This document shows, piece after piece, positions 1 to 4,543 of a DNA stretch of 5,266 nt (position 1 is the stretch's first letter; every line of letters starts with the position of its first letter). The stretch is from positions 1 to 5,266 of the forward strand of contig JAOAGB010000041.1 in NCBI GenBank assembly GCA_026415995.1, in the 5' to 3' direction. The position numbers were made by a program, and so were the translations under genes. This DNA comes from Thermodesulfovibrio sp. (GTDB taxonomy: Bacteria > Nitrospirota > Thermodesulfovibrionia > Thermodesulfovibrionales > Thermodesulfovibrionaceae). Under the pieces are notes generated by a model. That model was not told where the DNA came from. It searched no databases and was given only the letters and a program-made list of their open reading frames with translations.

Positions 1-1104
1 TACCAGCCCTTCTATGCCTACATTAACTGAGGCAAGAAATTCTTGAATGGCATATCCTATAACACAGCCAATTATGGCACCAAAAAAACCTATAGTTATT
101 CCATGGAAAACAAAAATTTTTATTATATCTCCATTTTCATAACCTAATGCCTTCAGTATTGCAATATCTCTCTTTTTTTCAAGTACTGTCATCATTATTA
201 TATTGAAAATACCAAAAGCTGAAACTATAAGAATCGCAAAAACTATCATGTAAGTAATGTAGTTCTGAATTTTAAATAGTTGAAGAAAATTACGGAAAGC
301 CTTTTGCCAGCTTTCTGTATAATAACCCGTCTCTTTGCTAATTCTTTCTGCCAATTCATTGGCTCTATAAACATCTTTTATTTTAAATATTATCTCATTT
401 ACTTCATTTGGCTTATTGAGAATGGTTTGAAGCGTTTTTAAATTCATATATATTCTTGTCTGGTCAAGCATAGTTATGCCAGAGTCGAAGAAATCAACCA
501 CTTTGAACAAGTGAGTGACTCCATTTGGTGTGGTTATTATTACCTTTTTCCCTGCTTCATCAATACCAAGGTCTCTTGCAAGAAGTTTGCCTATAATAAT
601 GCTTTCTCTATCTGTAATGAGACTATCAAGTTTTCTATTGGCGATAAACTTATCAATGACAGATGCCTTCCTTTCCAGTGCAGGGTCTATACCTATTAAT
701 GATGCTGATTTATCAATGGTTCCGTATTTTACAATGCCCTGCCCTGTAAGATGAGGTGCTATACCGATAATCTGATTGTCTCTCTCATATTTCGCTATCA
801 AAAATTTATAATCAACTATTTTATCCTTCAATTCCTTAGGTTTTGCTCCATAAACTTGGAAATGAATATTTTCACCATAGACTTTTTTTAAAATTTTTCC
901 TTTGTCAGCTTCATCCTTTACTTTTAAAGTTATATGTGCATTTAAATCTAAAGCTTGCTCAATAAAGTATTTTTGAAAGCCATTCATAAGAGATGCCATT
1001 GCAATGAAGGCTCCCACACCTATTGATACTCCTGCTATAGCTACTATGGTTTGCCTTTTTCTTTCAAAGAGTAACTTTAAGGTGACAAAAATAATATGCT
1101 TCAT
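1..1104 (-). CDS. LolC/MacB-type ABC transporter permease, 3' end cut by window edge
   Basis: This is an inner-membrane permease of an ABC exporter in the FtsX/MacB-PCD superfamily. The reading frame is open from the ATG at 1104-1102 to the left edge, giving 368 residues without a stop; family members are about 400 residues, so only the last membrane segment and tail should be missing. Seen in the translation: a cytoplasmic N-terminus, TM1 at about residues 19-40 followed by MNGF (40-43, as in LolE), a large periplasmic domain at about 45-275 (with IIIGKLLARDLGI near 169-181), TM2 at about 282-307, the cytoplasmic stretch EKKRDIAILKALGYENGD at 309-326 that contacts the ATPase in this family, and TM3 at about 329-355. 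The start overlaps the adaptor's stop (ATGA), with GGAAG a little upstream, so the two are translationally coupled. Resemblance is strongest to LolC/LolE, but the HlyD partner points to a MacAB- or DevBCA-like exporter. Substrate unknown. Confidence 0.88.
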   Translation of the reverse strand, partial: MKHIIFVTLKLLFERKRQTIVAIAGVSIGVGAFIAMASLMNGFQKYFIEQALDLNAHITLKVKDEADKGKILKKVYGENIHFQVYGAKPKELKDKIVDYKFLIAKYERDNQIIGIAPHLTGQGIVKYGTIDKSASLIGIDPALERKASVIDKFIANRKLDSLITDRESIIIGKLLARDLGIDEAGKKVIITTPNGVTHLFKVVDFFDSGITMLDQTRIYMNLKTLQTILNKPNEVNEIIFKIKDVYRANELAERISKETGYYTESWQKAFRNFLQLFKIQNYITYMIVFAILIVSAFGIFNIIMMTVLEKKRDIAILKALGYENGDIIKIFVFHGITIGFFGAIIGCVIGYAIQEFLASVNVGIEGLV

Positions 1105-2228
1105 TTAATGACCACTTCCTGCCCCTCTTTTAGTCCTTCTATAACATGGAAATAGCCATTATACCTTTCAGGAGATATATCTACTTTAACCCTTTTTACT
1201 TTTTGTCCTTCTAATATCTCCACGTAGCCATTTTTATAGGCTGACTCTGGTATGAAAACTCCTTCAACTTCCTTGATTATTATATTTGCCTCCACAGTAA
1301 GACCAAAAAATACGGGTTTACCATAATTAACATCAGCCTTAACTTTAACAGTTCTTGTGGTTCTATCAGATTGTTTTTCAAAAAGTTTGATTTTTCCCTC
1401 AAATACCTCTTTTGGATAAGAGTCAACAGTAATGTATACTTTCATCCCTTCCTTTACCATAGAAATATACTCTTCGTCTACAAGTAAAACTGTCTCAAGA
1501 TTCTTTTCATTTCCCACTGAAAATAAGAAACTATTCTGTTGAATGTTATTAACATAATCTCCTGTGTTTATAAACTTTCTGAGGATTTTGCCATCTATTG
1601 GAGATTTGATAAAGTATTTATCAAGTTCTGCCTTAAGTGCCTGCTTTTTTGCCTTAAGACTTTCCAATTGGTAATTTAAGCTTTTAATCGAATCATTGTA
1701 TATATTAATCTGCCTTTCATAATCTCTTTTTGCCACTTCGTATTCTCTCTTTATTTCATCAAATTTTTCCTTTGAAATCAATTCTTCTTCATAAAGAGTC
1801 TTTCTTCTATTAAAATTCTTCTCAACGTTTTCCAGTATGGCTTTTTTTATTTCAATGTTATGCTTCAATTCTTTTTTAAAATCAGAATCTGGTGCCAATT
1901 TCTCCTTTACAGAAGCAAGTTGAGCTGCTATATCCTTTAAATTTTCCCGAACTGTATCATTTGATATAACTGCAAGCAGTTGTCCCTTTTTTACTTCTTG
2001 TCCTTCCTTGACCATAATTTTTTCAATATATCCAGAAATTTCAGGTTTGATCACTACGCTATCAGCAGAATCAATATAACCAGAGGCATATACAGAATAG
2101 ACCATTTTCTTCTTCTCAAGCTTATATTTCTCAGTTTTTGAAGATTTAACTAAAAAGACAAAGGTTAAAATAGCTATCAATAGAAAAATGAAGAATATCA
2201 AAAAAGTCTTTGTTTTATTAAGATTCAT
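1101..2228 (-). CDS. HlyD/MacA-family periplasmic adaptor (membrane fusion protein)
   Basis: This adaptor would link an inner-membrane ABC permease to an outer-membrane channel. Its 375 residues show the family's order: a short Lys-containing N-terminus and membrane anchor (about 8-27), first lipoyl half-motif (58-88, with GYIEKIMVKEGQEVKKGQLL), a long alpha-helical coiled-coil hairpin rich in Lys and Glu (about 93-205), second lipoyl half (206-216, FIKSPIDGKIL), beta-barrel domain (about 243-320) and membrane-proximal domain to the C-terminus (325-375, ending EGLKEGQEVVIK). The anchor has no Cys lipobox, so it is a membrane-anchored rather than lipoprotein adaptor. The ATG at 2228 is the natural start because it places the anchor at the very N-terminus, but no good Shine-Dalgarno is visible. 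The stop overlaps the permease start by 4 nt. An ATPase and an outer-membrane partner are expected outside the window. Cargo cannot be told from the sequence. Confidence 0.9.
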   Translation of the reverse strand: MNLNKTKTFLIFFIFLLIAILTFVFLVKSSKTEKYKLEKKKMVYSVYASGYIDSADSVVIKPEISGYIEKIMVKEGQEVKKGQLLAVISNDTVRENLKDIAAQLASVKEKLAPDSDFKKELKHNIEIKKAILENVEKNFNRRKTLYEEELISKEKFDEIKREYEVAKRDYERQINIYNDSIKSLNYQLESLKAKKQALKAELDKYFIKSPIDGKILRKFINTGDYVNNIQQNSFLFSVGNEKNLETVLLVDEEYISMVKEGMKVYITVDSYPKEVFEGKIKLFEKQSDRTTRTVKVKADVNYGKPVFFGLTVEANIIIKEVEGVFIPESAYKNGYVEILEGQKVKRVKVDISPERYNGYFHVIEGLKEGQEVVIK

Positions 2229-2249
2229 TTAATAATCTTTATTTTAGCA

Positions 2250-2277
2250 TAAATTTTAAAGCTAAGTTTAAAATTTA
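2250..2277. promoter_or_regulatory. 11-bp perfect palindrome upstream of hlyD-like gene, possible operator
   Basis: The arm TAAATTTTAAA (2250-2260) is repeated as its exact reverse complement TTTAAAATTTA (2267-2277) around GCTAAG. It lies 22 bases before the adaptor's ATG. Each arm contains TAAAAT on one strand: at 2258-2253 on the minus strand (toward hlyD) and 2269-2274 on the plus strand. No convincing -35 box accompanies either. A dimeric repressor site controlling one or both divergent transcripts is a reasonable reading, but AT-rich palindromes also arise by chance, and no regulator gene is in view. Confidence 0.4.
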
Positions 2278-2278
2278 A

Positions 2279-2354
2279 CCTACATAGATGAAGTTCTTTA
2301 AATATGTTAACCCTGATATTTAAGGCTGAAAGTAGGATAAGGCGATGGGTTGAC
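2279..2354 (+). other. Possible pseudoknotted RNA element
   Basis: On the plus strand, CCTAC (2279-2283) can pair with GTAGG (2332-2336). Inside this lies a hairpin, CTTTAAATAT (2296-2305) with ATATTTAAGG (2316-2325), with a 10-nt loop. The loop bases GTTAACCC (2306-2313) can pair with the downstream GGGTTGAC (2347-2354), giving an 8-bp loop-to-tail pseudoknot. The two non-Watson-Crick pairs (2297 with 2324, 2308 with 2352) are G-U on the plus strand and A-C on the minus, which favours a plus-strand RNA. The layout resembles that of pseudoknotted riboswitch aptamers, but I do not recognise the consensus of any known class. The 3' arm overlaps the -35 box of the next promoter, so the fold and the downstream promoter compete as explanations. 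Chance pairing cannot be excluded. Confidence 0.3.
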
Positions 2355-2379
2355 ATTATTTATTAAATTAAAATAAAAT
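2350..2379 (+). promoter_or_regulatory. Sigma-70-type promoter for a small RNA
   Basis: A perfect TTGACA -35 box (2350-2355) is followed after 18 bases by TAAAAT (2374-2379), one mismatch from the -10 consensus, with a very AT-rich spacer. It predicts transcription starting near 2386. No open reading frame of useful length follows; instead a strong intrinsic terminator ends at about 2461, so the promoter appears to serve a short non-coding transcript. Confidence 0.6.
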
Positions 2380-2385
2380 AATTTA

Positions 2386-2461
2386 TAGTCAGCTGAAGCT
2401 GAATAGATAATAACCATGAAGGCTTAGGGATGAACCCTATTTAACTTCATGGTTTTTTTTT
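2386..2461 (+). ncRNA. Predicted small RNA of about 76 nt
   Basis: The span from the predicted start site to the end of the terminator's T-run would be an independent small RNA. It begins with a compact hairpin, TCAGC (2389-2393) with GCTGA (2398-2402) around a TGAA tetraloop, extendable by two A-T pairs beyond a G-A mismatch (2386-2387 with 2404-2405). A short single-stranded AGATAAT (2405-2411) follows, then the terminator stem enclosing a second hairpin (TAGGG/CCCTA). The only reading frames inside are of three or four codons. I do not recognise it as 6S, 4.5S, tmRNA or RNase P RNA, and it is too short for most of them. The alternative is a leader with an attenuator for ubiX, but the gap to ubiX and a second hairpin argue for a separate transcript. 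Confidence 0.5.
2412..2461 (+). terminator. Strong rho-independent terminator
   Basis: The stem AACCATGAAG (2412-2421) pairs perfectly with CTTCATGGTT (2445-2454), and an uninterrupted run of nine T covers 2453-2461. The apical part holds a further 5-bp hairpin, TAGGG (2425-2429) with CCCTA (2435-2439). The minus-strand reading has no U-run after the stem, so it works for plus-strand transcription only. As the upstream protein genes lie on the minus strand, it must end a short plus-strand RNA. Confidence 0.8.
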
Positions 2462-2478
2462 GCTTATTACATGCCCCT

Positions 2479-2505
2479 CACCCCTTAGTCGCCCCCTAAG
2501 GGGTG
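2479..2505. repeat. GC-rich hairpin, possible dispersed intergenic repeat
   Basis: CACCCCTTAG (2479-2488) and CTAAGGGGTG (2496-2505) are exact inverted repeats around the 7-nt TCGCCCC. The surrounding stretch, about 2473-2513, is C-rich and stands out sharply from the AT-rich sequence on both sides. Short CCCCTCACCCC/GGGG hairpins of this look often occur as dispersed intergenic elements in bacterial genomes. With one copy visible, membership in such a family is inference. There is no T-run, so it is not an intrinsic terminator. Confidence 0.45.
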
Positions 2506-2513
2506 TCCCTCCC

Positions 2514-2554
2514 TAAATAAAAGGAGACCATTCCCCATGGTCTCCTTTTATTTA
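2514..2554. repeat. Perfect 18-bp inverted repeat, possible bidirectional terminator
   Basis: The arm at 2514-2531 (core AAAAGGAGACCAT) is matched exactly by its reverse complement at 2537-2554, leaving a 5-nt TCCCC loop. The outer TTTTATTTA on either strand could serve as a broken U-run, so it may be a second, bidirectional terminator shielding ubiX from upstream transcription. It ends only 23 bases before the ubiX start and occupies the place where a -35 box would fall. The length and perfection of the stem, right after the GC-rich hairpin, would also fit one arm of a small mobile intergenic repeat. Confidence 0.6.
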
Positions 2555-2561
2555 ATAAAAA

Positions 2562-2570
2562 TGTTATCAT
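2562..2570 (+). promoter_or_regulatory. Extended -10 promoter of ubiX operon
   Basis: TGTTATCAT consists of the extended -10 dinucleotide TG, one base, and TATCAT (one mismatch from consensus, 2565-2570). The -35 position falls inside the preceding hairpin and shows no match, which is usual for extended -10 promoters. The expected start site is about 2577, directly against the ATG at 2578. This suggests a leaderless mRNA, in keeping with the lack of a Shine-Dalgarno sequence. Confidence 0.45.
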
Positions 2571-2577
2571 AAAAATT

Positions 2578-3153
2578 ATGAAAAAGATTGTATTAGCTAT
2601 AACTGGTGCATCTGGTATTATATATGGGCTAAAATTGCTTGAAAATTTAGTTAAAAGCTTCAAAGTAGATTTAATTCTTTCAAATGCTTCCCTAAGTGTT
2701 ATGAAATATGAAAGTGATATAGCAATATCAAATCTTAATGAATTTTATAAAAAGTTCCCATTTAATAATTTGACCCTTTATTCAGATAATGATTTAACCG
2801 CACCTTTAGCAAGCGGTTCCTATATTACAGAAGGAATGTTTGTAGTGCCTTGTTCCATGAAAACTCTCTCTGCCATTGCAAATGGTTACTCTGATAATCT
2901 CATTACAAGAACTGCTGATGTGATGATAAAGGAAAAGAGAAAACTTATTTTATCACCAAGAGAAATGCCTTTGAGTACTATCCATCTTGAGAACATGTTA
3001 AAACTTTCAAGGCTTGGAGTAATTATAGCTCCTCCTATACCAGCTTTTTATAATAAACCAGAAAGAATTGAAGATATTGTTAATTTTGTTGTAGGTAAAC
3101 TTCTGGATTGCATGGGTGTTGAAAATAATTTGTATATGAGATGGAATGGCTAA
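2578..3153 (+). CDS. ubiX: Flavin prenyltransferase UbiX
   Basis: UbiX joins a dimethylallyl group to reduced FMN, making the prenylated FMN cofactor used by UbiD-family decarboxylases, for example in ubiquinone or menaquinone synthesis or aromatic acid breakdown. At 191 residues it has normal length. Visible signatures are the N-terminal flavin-binding TGASG (9-13), the ASGSYITEGMFVVPCSMKTL block (78-97), SDNLITRTADV (105-115), PREMP (127-131), HLENMLKL (136-143) and FYNKP (157-161), ending in the conserved RWNG. The common TRAADV is TRTADV here. The ATG at 2578 gives the family's usual MKKIVLAITGASG beginning; no ribosome-binding site precedes it. It is the first gene of a probable operon, and its stop codon overlaps hemH by 8 nt. 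No UbiD partner is present in the window, so the pathway served is unknown. Confidence 0.95.
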   Translation: MKKIVLAITGASGIIYGLKLLENLVKSFKVDLILSNASLSVMKYESDIAISNLNEFYKKFPFNNLTLYSDNDLTAPLASGSYITEGMFVVPCSMKTLSAIANGYSDNLITRTADVMIKEKRKLILSPREMPLSTIHLENMLKLSRLGVIIAPPIPAFYNKPERIEDIVNFVVGKLLDCMGVENNLYMRWNG

Positions 3154-4060
3154 AAAAGGCGTATTACTTCTTAACATGGGTGGTCCTGATAGTATTGACG
3201 CTGTAAAACCTTTTCTTTTTAATTTATTTAACGATCCTTACATTGCAAATTTTGGGATACTTCAAAAACCTTTATCTTGGTTTATTACAACTCTTAGGAG
3301 TGAAAAGGTAAAGCAAGCCTATAGATTAATTGGTGGTAAATCACCTCTTAAGGAAATTACTCTACAGCAGGCTCATGAATTAGAAAAAAAACTTGGACGG
3401 GATTATAAAGTTAAAGTAGGTATGAACTACTGGCATCCTTTTATAGAAAAATCTTTAAAAGAGTTTGAAGACGAGGGCATTAAGTATATCATTGCAGTAT
3501 CACTTTATCCCCAATACTGTCATGCTACAACAGCTTCAGCAATAGAAAAATTTAAAAGATTTGCTAAGGGCAGGTTTGATTATAAGATAATTAGCTCTTG
3601 GTATGAAAATCCACTCTATATTGAAGCCTGGATTGAAAATATAAAAGAAACAATAAATAAATACGGCAATGCATTTATACTTTTTAGTGCCCATGGAATA
3701 CCTGTTTCTTTATATAAAAAAGGAGACCCTTATATTAGTGAAACAGAAGGAACAGTAAGGCTTATAATAAGAAAAATGCATCTAACTGAATGGAAGCTTT
3801 GCTATCAAAGTAGAACAGGTCCTGTAAAGTGGGTTGAACCTTCTACAGAAGAGACTATTAAAGAAATAGCTAAACAAGGCGTTAAAAAAGCTTTTATAAT
3901 ACCAATTAGCTTTGTATCAGATCACATAGAAACTCTCTATGAAATAGATATTGTATATACAGAAATGGCTAAAAAGCTTGGATTAGAATTAATAAGAGTG
4001 CCTTCTCTCAATACAAAACCTAAATTTATTGAAGCATTGAAATCTTTAGTTATCAGTTAA
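3146..4060 (+). CDS. hemH: Ferrochelatase HemH
   Basis: HemH inserts ferrous iron into a porphyrin, the last step of protoporphyrin-dependent heme synthesis (or the equivalent coproporphyrin step in some lineages). The 304-residue protein matches compact bacterial forms, without the C-terminal membrane or [2Fe-2S] extension of eukaryotic enzymes. Seen: NMGGPDS near the N-terminus (10-16), GGKSPLKEIT (63-72), YPQYCHATTASAIEKF (121-136, where Ser is common at the Cys125 position), the metal-binding His183 in FSAHGIP, YQSRTGPVKWVEPSTEE (220-236) and SDHIETLYEID (258-268) with catalytic Glu262. Thus both key residues (His183 and Glu264 in the Bacillus subtilis enzyme) are present. The start ATG sits inside the last codons of ubiX, an 8-nt overlap that suggests translational coupling; only a weak GAGATGG precedes it. 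No other heme genes are visible. Confidence 0.96.
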   Translation: MAKKGVLLLNMGGPDSIDAVKPFLFNLFNDPYIANFGILQKPLSWFITTLRSEKVKQAYRLIGGKSPLKEITLQQAHELEKKLGRDYKVKVGMNYWHPFIEKSLKEFEDEGIKYIIAVSLYPQYCHATTASAIEKFKRFAKGRFDYKIISSWYENPLYIEAWIENIKETINKYGNAFILFSAHGIPVSLYKKGDPYISETEGTVRLIIRKMHLTEWKLCYQSRTGPVKWVEPSTEETIKEIAKQGVKKAFIIPISFVSDHIETLYEIDIVYTEMAKKLGLELIRVPSLNTKPKFIEALKSLVIS

Positions 4061-4062
4061 AT

Positions 4063-4070
4063 AAAGGGGG
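4063..4070 (+). promoter_or_regulatory. Strong ribosome-binding site of queF
   Basis: AAAGGGGG lies four bases before the queF ATG, within the 14-nt gap after hemH. It is the clearest Shine-Dalgarno in the window and fixes the queF start. Its strength contrasts with the absent or weak sites of ubiX and hemH. Confidence 0.75.
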
Positions 4071-4074
4071 TAAA

Positions 4075-4443
4075 ATGCTTTACGGCGAAAAATCTATTCA
4101 AGAAGCAAAACTTGAGGCATGGGACAATCCTTATCCTGACAGAGATTATATAATTGAGATAAGTTTTCCTGAATTTACATGTCTTTGTCCTCGTTCAGGT
4201 TATCCAGATTTTGCCACAATCAGGCTCAAATATATTCCTGACAAAAAAATAGTTGAGTTAAAATCTCTTAAACTTTATTTAAATTCATATAGGGCTCAGT
4301 ATATTTCTCATGAAGCAGTGACAAATAAAATCTATGATGACCTGAAAAACCTTCTAAATCCAAGATTTATAGAGATAATTGGTGATTTTAATCCGAGAGG
4401 CAATGTAAAGACAATAATAAAAGTTTCCTCGGAGAATAAATAA
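4075..4443 (+). CDS. queF: NADPH-dependent 7-cyano-7-deazaguanine reductase QueF (type I)
   Basis: QueF reduces the nitrile of preQ0 to the amine preQ1, which is then placed in the anticodon of GUN tRNAs on the way to queuosine. The protein is a short, single-domain form (122 residues). The catalytic triad known from Bacillus subtilis QueF (Cys55, Asp62, Glu97) appears at exactly the same spacing as Cys38 in FTCLCPRSG, Asp45 in YPDFATI and Glu80 in SHE. The QueF motif ELKSLKLY, which sets the NADPH site and family identity, is at 61-68, and FNPRG follows at 105-109. Compared with the 165-residue B. subtilis enzyme it is shortened at both ends. It lies 14 nt after hemH with its own strong ribosome-binding site and is probably the last gene of the operon. 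The adjacent tRNA-Arg(ACG) is not a queuosine substrate. Confidence 0.95.
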   Translation: MLYGEKSIQEAKLEAWDNPYPDRDYIIEISFPEFTCLCPRSGYPDFATIRLKYIPDKKIVELKSLKLYLNSYRAQYISHEAVTNKIYDDLKNLLNPRFIEIIGDFNPRGNVKTIIKVSSENK

Positions 4444-4452
4444 ATTTAGCTA

Positions 4453-4461
4453 TGTTATAAT
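4453..4461 (+). promoter_or_regulatory. Extended -10 promoter of tRNA-Arg
   Basis: TGTTATAAT gives an extended -10 TG plus a perfect TATAAT (4456-4461). No good -35 box lies 16-18 bases upstream. The predicted start at about 4468 is one base before the mature 5' end of the tRNA, so the primary transcript would have almost no leader. Co-transcription with the ubiX-hemH-queF operon is also possible, since no terminator separates queF from the tRNA. Confidence 0.6.
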
Positions 4462-4468
4462 ATTTTTA

Positions 4469-4542
4469 GCGCCCATAGCTCAGTAGGATAGAGCGTCGGA
4501 CTACGAATCCGCAGGTCGGGGGTTCAAATCCTCCTGGGCGCA
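4469..4542 (+). tRNA. tRNA-Arg (anticodon ACG)
   Basis: The 74-nt gene folds as a complete cloverleaf. The acceptor stem is GCGCCCA (4469-4475) with TGGGCGC (4535-4541) and discriminator A4542. The D arm is GCTC/GAGC with GG in its loop. The anticodon loop CTACGAA reads ACG, for Arg CGU/CGC/CGA after the first base is deaminated to inosine. The T arm is GGGGG/CCTCC around TTCAAAT. The 3' CCA is not encoded. The first anticodon-stem pair (positions 27-43) is a U-C mismatch, whereas the other four pairs are intact. The gene stands 25 nt after queF and 1 nt from the convergent gene's stop. Confidence 0.96.
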
Positions 4543-4543
4543 T

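Noticed and set aside
511..754. Two overlapping short plus-strand reading frames of 62 and 79 codons
   Set aside because: They lie wholly opposite the well-supported permease gene, have no family resemblance, no ribosome-binding site and no promoter.
2241..2246. Minus-strand TAAAAT as the -10 box of the adaptor gene
   Set aside because: It would place the start site about 6 nt before the ATG with no recognisable -35 or extended -10 element; kept only as part of the uncertain palindrome region.
2288..2323. 11-codon frame (MKFFKYVNPDI) that might be an attenuator leader peptide
   Set aside because: No Shine-Dalgarno, no run of regulatory codons, and it overlaps the proposed hairpin; too short to support.
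2341..2354. GGCGATGG resembling the start of a fluoride riboswitch
   Set aside because: The pairing GCC strand and the downstream conserved pseudoknot sequence of that class are absent.
2412..2461. preQ1 riboswitch serving queF
   Set aside because: The CCCTA motif here lies in a terminator hairpin, lacks the preQ1-I A-rich tail, and is over 1.6 kb upstream of queF with two genes between.
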